Source of the DNA: Thiohalobacter sp.
GTDB taxonomy: Bacteria; Pseudomonadota; Gammaproteobacteria; Thiohalobacterales; Thiohalobacteraceae
Reading direction: 5' to 3'
Assembly (NCBI RefSeq): GCF_027000115.1
Contig: NZ_JALTON010000002.1
Coordinates: 26,932-90,931 of the forward strand
Length of the DNA: 64,000 bases
Of this stretch, positions 18,680 to 26,773 are shown piece by piece (within the stretch, counting starts at the first letter, position 1; the number at the start of each line of letters is the position of its first letter). The notes beneath the pieces are model-generated. The model was given only the letters and a program-made list of their open reading frames with translations. It was not told where the DNA came from and ran no database searches. The position numbers and the translations under genes were made by a program.

Positions 18680-18706
18680 TAAAGTTATTGAAACAGCAAC
18701 CGATAC
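18680..18706 (+). promoter_or_regulatory. Sigma-28 promoter of flgMN
   Basis: TAAAGTTA, an 11-base spacer, then ACCGATAC: 7 of 8 and 6 of 8 matches to TAAAGTTT-N11-GCCGATAA. It lies in the 115-bp flgA-flgM gap, about 70-90 bp before the flgM ATG, so flgM can be made by sigma-28 as well as by read-through from flgA. Confidence 0.85.
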
Positions 18707-18772
18707 CCTGATCGAGCCGGACGGAAAAACCGGCATCGAAATTACCGGAACAGCAGTCAGGAGACGACCGAG

Positions 18773-19099
18773 ATGGCAATTGAAATCAACAACCTTCCTC
18801 CCTCGCACGTGGGACTGGACGGCCAGGCCGGCAGCCAGGGCGTGGGCAATGCCAACCCGCAGCAGGCCGAGGACGGCAAGACCGGCGCCCCGGCACCGGG
18901 CAGCGATCAGGTCACCCTGACGCCGCAGGCCCGGCAGCTGCGCGCCCTGGAGGCCCGCATCGCCGAACAGCCCGAGGTGGACGGCAACCGGGTGGCGCAG
19001 ATCCGCGAGGCGCTGGCCAACGGCACCTTTGAGGTAAACGCCGAGCGCATCGCCGCGAAAATGAGCAGCCTGGAACGCGCGCTCGGCGACGCAAGCTGA
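18773..19099 (+). CDS. flgM: Anti-sigma-28 factor FlgM
   Basis: 108 aa. FlgM binds FliA until the hook is finished and is then exported. The N-terminal half is Gly/Gln/Asp-rich and disordered, as expected. The C-terminal half (DQVTLTPQARQLRALEARIA, NRVAQIREALANGTFEVNAE, RIAAKMSSLERAL) is the conserved sigma-binding region. An AGGAG lies upstream of the ATG. It precedes flgN by 1 bp, and a sigma-28 promoter is at 18680-18706. Confidence 0.95.
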   Translation: MAIEINNLPPSHVGLDGQAGSQGVGNANPQQAEDGKTGAPAPGSDQVTLTPQARQLRALEARIAEQPEVDGNRVAQIREALANGTFEVNAERIAAKMSSLERALGDAS

Positions 19100-19100
19100 G

Positions 19101-19586
19101 ATGGGCCGCACACCCTACCAACAGACCGAGGCACTCCTCGACGCCCATGAGGCCGCCGTCGACCGGCTGGCCGAGGCGCTGGAGCAGGAAATCGAGGTGC
19201 TCGCCGAGCGCGACCTGGCCCGCATGGCCGACGTCGCCCAGCGCAAGCTGGCCTGCTTCGCCGAACTCGAGCAGCTCGACGGCACGCGGCGCGCCCTGCT
19301 CGACCGGGCACGCCAGCCCGACACCGCCGCGGGCATGCAGGCCCTGCTCGCCGCAGTCGACCGCAGCGGCCGACTGCGCGAACGCTGGCGCGCCCTGCTG
19401 CTGCGACTGGAAGACTGCCAGCGACTCAATCGTGCCAACGGCGCCCACGTGGAACTCAGCCGCCGCCATGTCGAGGACGCCCTGGCGATTCTGCGCGGCC
19501 GCCAGCCCGGCACCCTCACCTATGGCGAACGCGGCGAACGTACCCCGGCCCCCGGCACTGTCGGGCGCAATCTCGGATCCGCCTGA
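19101..19586 (+). CDS. flgN: Flagellar export chaperone FlgN
   Basis: 161 aa, helical, follows flgM directly. FlgN keeps FlgK and FlgL ready for export. The pattern EALLDAHEAAVDRLAEALEQ with ERDLARMADVAQRKLACFAE and the C-terminal NGAHVELSRRHVEDALAILR fits the family. The tail (GTLTYGERGERTPAPGT) resembles the Gly-rich FlgN C-terminus seen in many gammaproteobacteria. Confidence 0.92.
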   Translation: MGRTPYQQTEALLDAHEAAVDRLAEALEQEIEVLAERDLARMADVAQRKLACFAELEQLDGTRRALLDRARQPDTAAGMQALLAAVDRSGRLRERWRALLLRLEDCQRLNRANGAHVELSRRHVEDALAILRGRQPGTLTYGERGERTPAPGTVGRNLGSA

Positions 19587-19601
19587 CATTACCGGACATT
19601 A

Positions 19602-19882
19602 TTAACCCGGCAACCCAATATATCGTATTCAGGATGCAGAGAAAGGCGGTGAACAAGGCGTGGCTCACAGGCAATGGCCCTGCCCTTGGCAAGCGCCACA
19701 ACGCAGTGCAGGGGCTTTCTCTGCATCCCTGACAGGTTCAAGATCAAGGGAAAGGCCGGGCTGTACCGGCCCACAGTCTGCGTTGTCGTCGCTTGCTGTA
19801 GGGGTGCTACAGCGGCGCGCCGACGCCTTGCTGTGGGCCGGCACAGCCTGGCTGAACACGATATATTGGGTTGCCGGGTTAA
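19602..19882. mobile_element. MITE-like element with long terminal inverted repeats
   Basis: A 281-bp non-coding insert between flgN and ycgR. The ends are inverted repeats of about 31-33 bp with a single mismatch (TTAACCCGGCAACCCAATAT inward), flanked on both sides by TA at 19600-19601 and 19883-19884. Two further internal inverted repeats are present: GGATGCAGAGAAAG at 19632-19645 with its complement at 19715-19728, and a 22-bp pair (20 matches) at 19755-19776 and 19831-19852. TA duplication and no transposase fit a non-autonomous element of the IS630/mariner type. Attribution to that family is inference. Confidence 0.75.
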
Positions 19883-19964
19883 TACTCTGCAAGCGTTTGG
19901 AATTCCGTGACTTGCTGCGTATCATGGAGGTCCTTCGGGGACGGATACAGACAAGGCTCTGCAG

Positions 19965-20708
19965 ATGGCCGAGGCACCACCCAGGGGGCAGGCTTCACGG
20001 TATGAAAGCAAGGCCGAGAAGGTCACCCACTTTCCACAGATCGTCGGCCTGCTGAGACGCATCCGCGACAGCCGCAATCTGCTCACCATCCGCATCCCCG
20101 GCAGCGAACTGACCTTCAACAGCATGCTGCTGGAGGTCGACGCCGACGAGGGCTACATCCTCCTCGACGAACTCAACCAACCCCGCGGTCACGAACTGGT
20201 GCAGGAAAAGGGTGTGCTGCGCGCCTTCTGCCGCTGCCAGGGAGTGGAGATCAATTTCGTCTGCAGGGTGCAGGTGGAACAGAGCCGCGACGGCGTCGCC
20301 TTCTACCGCGGCGGGATCCCCGATTCCCTCAGCTACTATCAGCGCCGCTCGGCCTACCGGGTGCATGTCACCCTGGACACCGACATCCCGGTCCTGCTGA
20401 CCCTCGATGAAGGGGAGCGCCTGCAGGGCCATCTGCACGACCTGTCGGTTGGCGGCATCGGGCTGACCCTGGACACCGAAAAGGAGTTGCGCCAGGGCCT
20501 GGTGATCCCCGACTGCACCCTCAAGCTGCCCAAGGGCGATCCCGTCCGGACCGATGTCGAGGTGCGTTTCGCCCGCACAGACACCGAAAAGCACGTCACC
20601 CGCATAGGCGGCCGCTTCCTGCACCTGCCCCCGAAGATCGAGACCCGCCTCAGCCGCTTCGTCGCGCAGCTCGAGCGCGACCTGCTGCGCCGCAAGACCC
20701 GCCGCTGA
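19965..20708 (+). CDS. ycgR: YcgR-type flagellar brake protein (c-di-GMP receptor)
   Basis: 247 aa. An N-terminal YcgR domain (about 20-120; HFPQIVGLLRRIRDSRNLLT, SMLLEVDADEGYILLDEL) is followed by a PilZ domain (about 125-240). The c-di-GMP motifs are present: RxxxR at residues 128-132 (RSAYR) and DxSxxG at 159-164 (DLSVGG). The family slows flagellar rotation when c-di-GMP is high by binding motor or stator proteins. Its place at the end of the flagellar region fits. No sigma-28 site is visible between the MITE and this gene. Confidence 0.93.
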   Translation: MAEAPPRGQASRYESKAEKVTHFPQIVGLLRRIRDSRNLLTIRIPGSELTFNSMLLEVDADEGYILLDELNQPRGHELVQEKGVLRAFCRCQGVEINFVCRVQVEQSRDGVAFYRGGIPDSLSYYQRRSAYRVHVTLDTDIPVLLTLDEGERLQGHLHDLSVGGIGLTLDTEKELRQGLVIPDCTLKLPKGDPVRTDVEVRFARTDTEKHVTRIGGRFLHLPPKIETRLSRFVAQLERDLLRRKTRR

Positions 20709-20726
20709 GGTACAATGCCCTTTCCC

Positions 20727-20803
20727 GCCCCGGTAGCTCAGTTGGATAGAGCGAGCGCCTCCTAAGCGCTAGGTCGGACGTTCGAGTCGTCTCCGGGGCG
20801 CCA
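20727..20803 (+). tRNA. tRNA-Arg (anticodon CCT)
   Basis: A 77-nt cloverleaf with encoded CCA. Acceptor arms GCCCCGG and CCGGGGC pair fully. The D arm contains AGCTCAGTTGGATAGAGC. The anticodon stem AGCGC/GCGCT encloses loop CTCCTAA, giving CCT (decodes AGG). The T loop is TTCGAGT. A TACAAT box lies about 10 bp before the 5' end (20711-20716), just after ycgR. Confidence 0.95.
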
Positions 20804-20987
20804 TTCATTTCCTTCGGTACCGGACAGCCTGGGTGATCCGCAGCGCCGCAGCTGACCACCCGACTCGAACGGCCGACCTGTCGGCATCGGCGGAACAAAT
20901 GCCGAGAACGCAGAGACGCCGAGTTCACCGAGGCAGGGCGCACAGGGGAAGGACATTGCCGCCCCTTGCATCTCCGGCCCACCGCAA

Positions 20988-23198
20988 TCAGCGCGCCTTG
21001 CGCCGCGCCTCCACCACGTTGGGCAACTGGCTGATCCTGCTCAGCACCCGGCTCAGCGAACCGAGGTCGCTGATCTCGACCGTGAGCTGCATGTGGGCGG
21101 CGTGATCCCGCTTGTCGGTGTGGGTGTTCACCGCCAGCACGTTGATCTTCTCGCCCGCCAGCACCGAGGTGACGTCGCGCAGCAGCCCGGCGCGGTCGAA
21201 GGCCAGGATCTGGATGTCCACCGGATAGGTCTGGCCGCCCCCCTCGCCCCATTCCACCTCGATCAGGCGATCGCGGTCCTCGGGCCGCAGACGCAGCATG
21301 TTGGGGCAGTCCTGACGATGGATGGTCACCCCCCGGCCCCGGGTGATGTAACCGACGATGGCATCGCTAGGCAGTGGCCGGCAGCACTGGGCGACATGGG
21401 TCAGCAGGTTGCCCACCCCCTGTATCCGAATGCCGCGTTCGCCCTCGCCGCGCCGCCGTCGCGCAGGGGCAGTGGCCGGGGTTTCCGCAGTTTCGCTACG
21501 GGTGAGTTCGCTGGCAGCGCCCACCAGCTGGGCGGAATTGAGATCGCCACTGCCGATGGCCGCGAGCATGGCATCCACCTCGGCGAAGCCCAGGCGCTCG
21601 GCCAGCCGCTCCCAGGCCAGGCCCTCGATGCCCAGCCGCGACAGTTCGCGCTCCAGCGCGGCGCGACCGGCAGCGATGTTCTTTTCCTGGTCCTGCTGGC
21701 GGAACCAGTGCCGTACCTTGGCGCGTGCCCGCGGCGTGCGCAGGTAGCCGAGATGCGGGCTCAGCCAGTCGCGGCTGGGCGCGCCCTGGCGGGTGGTCAG
21801 CACCTCCACCTGCTCGCCGTTCTGCAGTTCGTAGGTGAGCGGTACGATGCGGCCGTTGACCTTGGCCCCGCGGCAGCGGTGGCCGATCTCGGTATGGATG
21901 TAGTAGGCGAAGTCCAGCGGCGTCGCCCCCTGCGGCAGGTCGACCACCTCGCCGTCGGGCGTGAGCACGTATACCCGCTCATGACCCGACTCGGCCTTGA
22001 AGCGGTCGACGAAATCGGTGGCCGAGGATTCCTCGTCCTTCCACTCCAGCAGCTGCCGCAACCAGGCAATCTTCTGCTCGAAGGCGGCATCGAAACGGGC
22101 GCCTTCCTTGTAGCGCCAGTGTGCGGCCACGCCCAGCTCGGCATGCTCGTGCATGTCTCGGGTTCGGATCTGCACCTCCAGCGTCTTGCCGCCCGGCCCG
22201 ACCACGGCGGTGTGCAGCGAGCGGTAGTTGTTCTGCTTGGGATTGGCGATGTAGTCGTCGAATTCCTTCGGGATGTGATGCCACAGACTGTGCACCACGC
22301 CCAGCGCCGCATAGCAGTCCGCCACCGACTCGGTGAGGATACGCACCGCCCGCACGTCGAAGATCTGGTGGAAATCGACGTTCTTGCGCTGCATCTTCTT
22401 CCAGATGCTGTAGATGTGCTTGGGGCGCCCGGTGACCTCGGCGCGCACGCCGGCGTGGGCCAGCTCCCGCTGCAACTGGCGCACCACGCGCTCGATGTAG
22501 CGCTCGCGGTCCACACGCTTCTCGTCCAGCCGCGCCGCAATGTCGCGGTAGGTGTCCGGGTCCAGGTAGCGCAGCGACAGGTCCTCGAGTTCCCACTTCA
22601 CCTGGCCCATACCCAGCCGGTTGGCCAGCGGCGCGTAGATCTCCAGCGTCTCGCGCGCAATGCGGCGCTGGCGTTCGCCACTCAGGTACTTGAGGGTGCG
22701 CATGTTGTGCAGCCGGTCGGCCAGCTTTATCAGCACCACGCGCACATCCTCGACCATGGCCAGCAGCAGCTTGCGCACGCTCTCGGCCTGGTCGCGGGCG
22801 CGCTCGGAGGCATCGCGGAAGCGGCTCAGGTGACCCATCTTGGTGACGCCGTCAACCAGCCGCGCCACCACCTCGCCGAACTCGGCGGCGATGTCGGCGC
22901 GTGTCAATTCGGTGTCTTCCAGGGTATCGTGCAAAATGCCGGCAACGATGGCCTCGGCGTCCAGGTGCTGCTCCTGCAGGATGGCAGCCACCGCCAGGCA
23001 GTGCTCGACATAGGGCTCGCCGGAGGCCCGCCGCTGGCCGGCATGGGCGGCCTCGGCACGCTCGATGGCGCGCGCGATCAGAACCCGTTCCGCGTCGGAG
23101 CGGCCCTCGCCCAGACGGGCCAGCCAGTGCCCGCGATCCGCCACCGGCACCAGACCGGTGCTGTCATGCCTTGCTTCGACCACGGATCGAGTCTCCAT
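20988..23198 (-). CDS. relA: (p)ppGpp synthetase, RelA/SpoT family, RelA-like with intact HD motifs
   Basis: 736 aa with the full long-RSH layout: HD hydrolase (about 45-200), synthetase (about 250-365), TGS (about 405-470) and a C-terminal ACT domain (YPVDIQILAFDRAGLLRDVT). The synthetase carries EFDD at 312-315, the EXDD form of RelA rather than the RXKD form of SpoT/Rel, and nearby sequence also looks RelA-like (KMQRKNVDFHQIFDVRAVRI). Yet the hydrolase residues H66, H90-D91, E94-D95 and D161 are all present, whereas RelA of enteric bacteria has lost them. So it may both make and degrade ppGpp. The ATG overlaps the preceding lipoprotein gene by about 120 bp; GTG starts a few codons in are possible. 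Confidence 0.93.
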   Translation of the reverse strand: METRSVVEARHDSTGLVPVADRGHWLARLGEGRSDAERVLIARAIERAEAAHAGQRRASGEPYVEHCLAVAAILQEQHLDAEAIVAGILHDTLEDTELTRADIAAEFGEVVARLVDGVTKMGHLSRFRDASERARDQAESVRKLLLAMVEDVRVVLIKLADRLHNMRTLKYLSGERQRRIARETLEIYAPLANRLGMGQVKWELEDLSLRYLDPDTYRDIAARLDEKRVDRERYIERVVRQLQRELAHAGVRAEVTGRPKHIYSIWKKMQRKNVDFHQIFDVRAVRILTESVADCYAALGVVHSLWHHIPKEFDDYIANPKQNNYRSLHTAVVGPGGKTLEVQIRTRDMHEHAELGVAAHWRYKEGARFDAAFEQKIAWLRQLLEWKDEESSATDFVDRFKAESGHERVYVLTPDGEVVDLPQGATPLDFAYYIHTEIGHRCRGAKVNGRIVPLTYELQNGEQVEVLTTRQGAPSRDWLSPHLGYLRTPRARAKVRHWFRQQDQEKNIAAGRAALERELSRLGIEGLAWERLAERLGFAEVDAMLAAIGSGDLNSAQLVGAASELTRSETAETPATAPARRRRGEGERGIRIQGVGNLLTHVAQCCRPLPSDAIVGYITRGRGVTIHRQDCPNMLRLRPEDRDRLIEVEWGEGGGQTYPVDIQILAFDRAGLLRDVTSVLAGEKINVLAVNTHTDKRDHAAHMQLTVEISDLGSLSRVLSRISQLPNVVEARRKAR

Positions 23199-23878
23199 GA
23201 GATCGGGCCATTCCCCGCCTCTTCAAAGTGTAGACCGGAAATCGAGGTTTCAAGGTCGGCCCTTGGCATCCGGGCCAATGCCTCCGCCAGTCGCCGCTGC
23301 CAGTCGGCATGGATTTCTGCCAGCAGGGAACGGAAGGCCGCGACCGTATCGTAGGCCCGCGCCGGAACCGGCGACGACCAGCGGTCGTAGTCGGCGCGCG
23401 CCAGCACCCGATCACTGCGGCTGTCGACCAGCCGCAGCTGCAGATGCAGGTGGGCGCGCGCCTGCGCGCCGTCGTAGATCTGGTCGAGCGCGGCGATGTG
23501 GCCCTGCACCCGGTAGCGGGCGGGCGCGCCCTCCCCCGCCAGTCGCGCCTCCAGCCCGGCGGCGCGCAGCCAGTGTACCTGGGCCCGCGCCAGCATGAGC
23601 GGCGGCGCCTCGTGCCAGTAATGATAGTGGTGACGCACCAGCGCCAGCGGACGGTCGGCCTCGCCGTGCACCAGCTCGCGACCGCGATACAGGGGCGAGG
23701 CGGTGAAGCGTTCAACCACCACGGCCGGCAGCGCTGCCAGCGCCGGATCGGCCGCCGGCAGTTCCGGATCCAGCCGGTAGTAGCGAGTCTCCGGTGCCAC
23801 GGCCCCGCCGCCGCAGGCCGTCAGCAGCCAGGCACACACCAGCAGCAGCAGGCTTCCCTGTCTCACGCGCTTCATCAC
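23078..23878 (-). CDS. ABC-type transport auxiliary lipoprotein (PqiC-like)
   Basis: 266 aa. A lipoprotein signal (LLLLVCAWLLTAC, Cys about 22) is followed by YYRLDPELP and VVVERFTASPLYRGRELVH, matching the family of outer-membrane lipoproteins (PqiC/YmbA type) that partner MCE lipid transporters. It overlaps the MCE gene stop by 4 bp, so it belongs to the same operon. The last ~40 residues lie inside the relA start region in another frame and do not look like the family, so the end may be a read-through extension. Confidence 0.8.
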   Translation of the reverse strand: MMKRVRQGSLLLLVCAWLLTACGGGAVAPETRYYRLDPELPAADPALAALPAVVVERFTASPLYRGRELVHGEADRPLALVRHHYHYWHEAPPLMLARAQVHWLRAAGLEARLAGEGAPARYRVQGHIAALDQIYDGAQARAHLHLQLRLVDSRSDRVLARADYDRWSSPVPARAYDTVAAFRSLLAEIHADWQRRLAEALARMPRADLETSISGLHFEEAGNGPISWRLDPWSKQGMTAPVWCRWRIAGTGWPVWARAAPTRNGF

Positions 23879-24816
23879 GGACGCTCCCGGTCGGCCGGCG
23901 GCCGGCTGTTGAGCAGCACGCCGGGGTTGCTGCGCAACTGGCGGCTGAACTCGTTCATGTTGCGGCTGGCGCTCTCCAGGTCGGCCAGCATGCCATCCAG
24001 CGAACGCGCGATGCGATCCATGCTCTGGCGTAGGCCGCGCACCGTCTCGCGCACGTCGCCGGCATTGTCGTTGACCAGGCCCCGGGCTTCGCCGATCAGC
24101 GCGGTCAGCTCCTGCTCGGAATTGCGCAGCGTTGCCGACAGGCTGGCCAGATCGGCGGACATGCGCTCGGCGTTGACCAGGATGTTGTCCACCCGCTGTT
24201 CGTTGTCGCCATCCAGTATCCGCGACAGGGTGGCGGCACTGGCATCCAGCCGGCCGACCAGGCTCTCGACATCGGCGAGGATGCGCGGCACCCGCTCGCC
24301 GAGCGCGCCGCCGACGGTGCCGATCTGCCGGTCGAGGTTCTCCAGCAGCGGCTTGAGCGTGCCGCGGGTGAGGCCACCGACATCCTCGGCCACCTCGCTC
24401 AGAACCGCGAACAGGTCCATGCCAGGGGCGCCCTCGATCTCGGCACCGGGCGGCAGGAATTCGCGTGCCTTGCCCTCGTCGATGTCGATCACCGTCTCTG
24501 CCAGCAGTCCCGAGGCGTGGATGCGCGCCCGGCTGTCCACCGGAATGCGCCAGTCGTCGCGGATGCGCAGTTCCAGCCGGTAGCGGGTGCCGCTGTCGGT
24601 CTGCTGCGGCTCGATGGCACGCACATAGCCGACCTGGAAGCCCTCGTAGGTCACCACCGTGCCGCTGCCCAGGCCGGCGATGTTGGCATAGCTCACGTAA
24701 TAGGGTTCGGTGTCGCCCACCCGCCCGGTGATGCGATACAGGGCGACCAGCGCCACCGCCAGCATCAGGATCACGAACAGGCCGACGGCCAGGTAATTGA
24801 TGTTGTCGCGCTTCAT
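23875..24816 (-). CDS. MCE-domain substrate-binding protein (MlaD-like)
   Basis: About 313 aa. An N-terminal membrane anchor (NYLAVGLFVILMLAVALVAL) is followed by one MCE domain (about 40-120; YYVSYANIAGLGSGTVVTYE, GFQVGYVRAIEPQQ, SGLLAETVIDIDEG) and a long helical C-terminus. MlaD-type proteins form hexamers in the periplasm and carry phospholipids between membranes. The C-terminal region is longer than in E. coli MlaD (183 aa). The ATG at 24816 (MKRDNINYL) is chosen because the upstream frame is not family-like. Confidence 0.92.
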   Translation of the reverse strand: MKRDNINYLAVGLFVILMLAVALVALYRITGRVGDTEPYYVSYANIAGLGSGTVVTYEGFQVGYVRAIEPQQTDSGTRYRLELRIRDDWRIPVDSRARIHASGLLAETVIDIDEGKAREFLPPGAEIEGAPGMDLFAVLSEVAEDVGGLTRGTLKPLLENLDRQIGTVGGALGERVPRILADVESLVGRLDASAATLSRILDGDNEQRVDNILVNAERMSADLASLSATLRNSEQELTALIGEARGLVNDNAGDVRETVRGLRQSMDRIARSLDGMLADLESASRNMNEFSRQLRSNPGVLLNSRPPADRERP

Positions 24817-24821
24817 CGCAC

Positions 24822-25640
24822 TCAGTTCATCCTTGTCAGTCGCTCGAGGTAGGCCTCGGCGTCGATGGCTTCCGTGTCCGGCGTGCGATTGAGCAGTGCC
24901 TGGATGCGTTCGTTGTCGCAATGCCTCAGTTCATCCGGTGTGCCCGTCATCAGGATGCGGCCGCGATCCAGTACCGTGATGCGGTCGGCGATCTTGAAGG
25001 CGCTGTCCAGCTCGTGGGTCACCACCACCATGGTGATGCCCATGGCCTCGCGCAGGCGCAGGATCAGTTCGTCCAGCTCGGCCGAGACCACCGGGTCGAG
25101 ACCGGCCGAGGGCTCGTCGAAGAACAGCACCTGCGGATCCATGACGATGGCCCGTGCAAGCGCGGCGCGCTTGACCATGCCACCCGAGAGCTGGGCCGGC
25201 ATCAGGTCCTCGAAGCCGGCCAGGTTGACCACTTCCAGCTTCATGCGCGCCATGATGCGCATGGTCTTCTCGTCCAGCCGGGTGTGCTCACGCAGCGGGA
25301 ATTCCACGTTCTCGCCCACGGTCATGGAATTGAACAGCGCCCCGCCCTGGAAGGACACGCCGATGCGGCGTCGCAGTTCGTACATCTCGCGGGCGCTCAG
25401 CCTGTGCAGGTCGCGGCCGAACAGGCGGATCTCGCCCGCGCTGGGGCGGTTCAGGCCCAGCAGATGGCGCAGCAGGGTCGACTTGCCCGAGCCGCTGCCA
25501 CCCATGATGACGCGGATCTCGCCTGCTTCCACGCGCAGGTCGACCTGGTCCAGAATGCGCCGCTCGCCATAGTGGGTAACCAGGCCGCGGACCTCGATCA
25601 CGGGCTCGGCGGGACGGGATTGGGTGTCGGTCGCCTGCAT
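24822..25640 (-). CDS. ABC transporter ATP-binding protein (MlaF-like)
   Basis: 272 aa cytoplasmic ATPase of the MCE lipid transporter. Walker A GGSGSGKST, Q-loop (SFQGGALFNSMTVGENVEFP), signature LSGGMVKRAALARAIV, Walker B VLFFDEPSAGLDP and the switch His in VVVTHELDSAFKIADRI are all present. It lies between the permease and the MCE gene with gaps of 7 and 5 bp. Confidence 0.96.
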   Translation of the reverse strand: MQATDTQSRPAEPVIEVRGLVTHYGERRILDQVDLRVEAGEIRVIMGGSGSGKSTLLRHLLGLNRPSAGEIRLFGRDLHRLSAREMYELRRRIGVSFQGGALFNSMTVGENVEFPLREHTRLDEKTMRIMARMKLEVVNLAGFEDLMPAQLSGGMVKRAALARAIVMDPQVLFFDEPSAGLDPVVSAELDELILRLREAMGITMVVVTHELDSAFKIADRITVLDRGRILMTGTPDELRHCDNERIQALLNRTPDTEAIDAEAYLERLTRMN

Positions 25641-25647
25641 GCCCGCC

Positions 25648-26436
25648 TCAGCGACTCAGGAAGAAGGTGAAGATCATGTCGGCGATCACGATGGCGGCGA
25701 TGCACAGCACCACCGAGCGCGTGGTGAAGCGCCCCAGCCCTTCGGAACCGCCGGTAGCCAGAAAGCCGTTGATGCAGGCCACCAGCGTGATGAGCACCGC
25801 GAACACCAGGCTCTTGGCCAAACCCTGTATGGGATCGTCCAGCACCATGGCGGCAAAGGTCGCATCCCAGAAGGCACCCAGGCTCATGTGCAACTGGAAG
25901 CTGCACAGCAGGCCACCGCCGGTCAGCGCCGCGGCATTGGCAAGCACGGTCAGCGCCGGGAACATGACCAGCATGGCCACCAGAATGGGCGCGACGAGCT
26001 GGCGCACGGGATTGACGCCCAGCACGCGCAGGGCGTCGATTTCCTGCGACATCTGCATGGCGCCGATGCGCGCCGCGATCGCCGAGCCCGAGCGGCCGGC
26101 GACCACGATGCCCACGATCAGCGCGCCGAATTCGCGGGTAATGGACAACGCGAGTCCGGGGATGACCTGGGACTCGGCGCCGAAATCACGCAGGGTATGG
26201 ATACCCTGCAGCGCCATCATCACCCCGTTGGCGAAGGCCAGAATCACGACCACCGGGATGGCGCTGACACCGATGCGCATCATTTCGGTGGCCACTGCCG
26301 AGAGGCGCACCGGCTGCTGCTGCCAGGGGCCCGCGAACAGCCAGTACAGGGATTCGGCCAGCAGCGCCGAGCCGTAGCCGAATTCCTCCACGCCGTTGAC
26401 CACCCGGCGCCCGAGGCTTTCCATCGCCGCGCGCAT
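25648..26436 (-). CDS. ABC transporter permease (MlaE-like)
   Basis: 262 aa integral membrane protein with about five hydrophobic segments. GFGRESQVIPGL-type motifs are seen as DFGAESQVIPGLALSITREF and the highly conserved VAGRSGSAIAARIGAMQMSQ with EIDALRVLGVNPVRQLVAPI, typical of MlaE permeases. It starts 7 bp after the STAS gene stop, so the two are likely co-transcribed. Confidence 0.95.
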   Translation of the reverse strand: MRAAMESLGRRVVNGVEEFGYGSALLAESLYWLFAGPWQQQPVRLSAVATEMMRIGVSAIPVVVILAFANGVMMALQGIHTLRDFGAESQVIPGLALSITREFGALIVGIVVAGRSGSAIAARIGAMQMSQEIDALRVLGVNPVRQLVAPILVAMLVMFPALTVLANAAALTGGGLLCSFQLHMSLGAFWDATFAAMVLDDPIQGLAKSLVFAVLITLVACINGFLATGGSEGLGRFTTRSVVLCIAAIVIADMIFTFFLSR

Positions 26437-26443
26437 GAGGGTC

Positions 26444-26773
26444 TCAGGCCGCCTGCGGTATTTCCGCCAGGCTGCGGTAGAGGGTGAACACCTGGTCCAG
26501 ACGCGCCAGCTTGAGCACGTTCAGCGCTGTGGCGCTGACCCCGACCAGAGCGAACTGCAGGCCGCGCTCCCGCGCGTGTTGCAGTCCCTCGACCAGACTG
26601 GCGACGCCCGAACTGTCGATATAGTCGACGGCAGACAGGTCGACCAGGGTCGGCTGGCCATCGTCCAGACAGCCCAGGATCACCGCGCGGGCCTCCGGAC
26701 TCCGATGCATATCGATCTCGCCGCTGAGCCCCACCACGGCCCAGCCCTTCTCACGGCTCACTGCGTAACTCAT
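26444..26773 (-). CDS. STAS-domain protein (anti-anti-sigma / MlaB-like)
   Basis: 109 aa single STAS domain. The phosphorylatable position is in VDYIDSSGVASL, the usual DSSG motif. It can be read two ways: as the antagonist of the anti-sigma kinase encoded just upstream, which it overlaps by 23 bp, or as the MlaB-like STAS partner of the ABC transporter encoded just downstream. The gene order allows both roles at once. I cannot tell which applies. Confidence 0.9.
   Translation of the reverse strand: MSYAVSREKGWAVVGLSGEIDMHRSPEARAVILGCLDDGQPTLVDLSAVDYIDSSGVASLVEGLQHARERGLQFALVGVSATALNVLKLARLDQVFTLYRSLAEIPQAA

Noticed and set aside
19885..19964. Sigma-54 site before ycgR (TTGGAATTCCGTGACTTGCTG)
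   Set aside because: GG and GC are 13 bases apart rather than 10, so it cannot be a -24/-12 promoter.
21093..23354. 753-codon open frame antisense to relA
   Set aside because: Shadow of a strongly supported gene, with biased composition and no motif.
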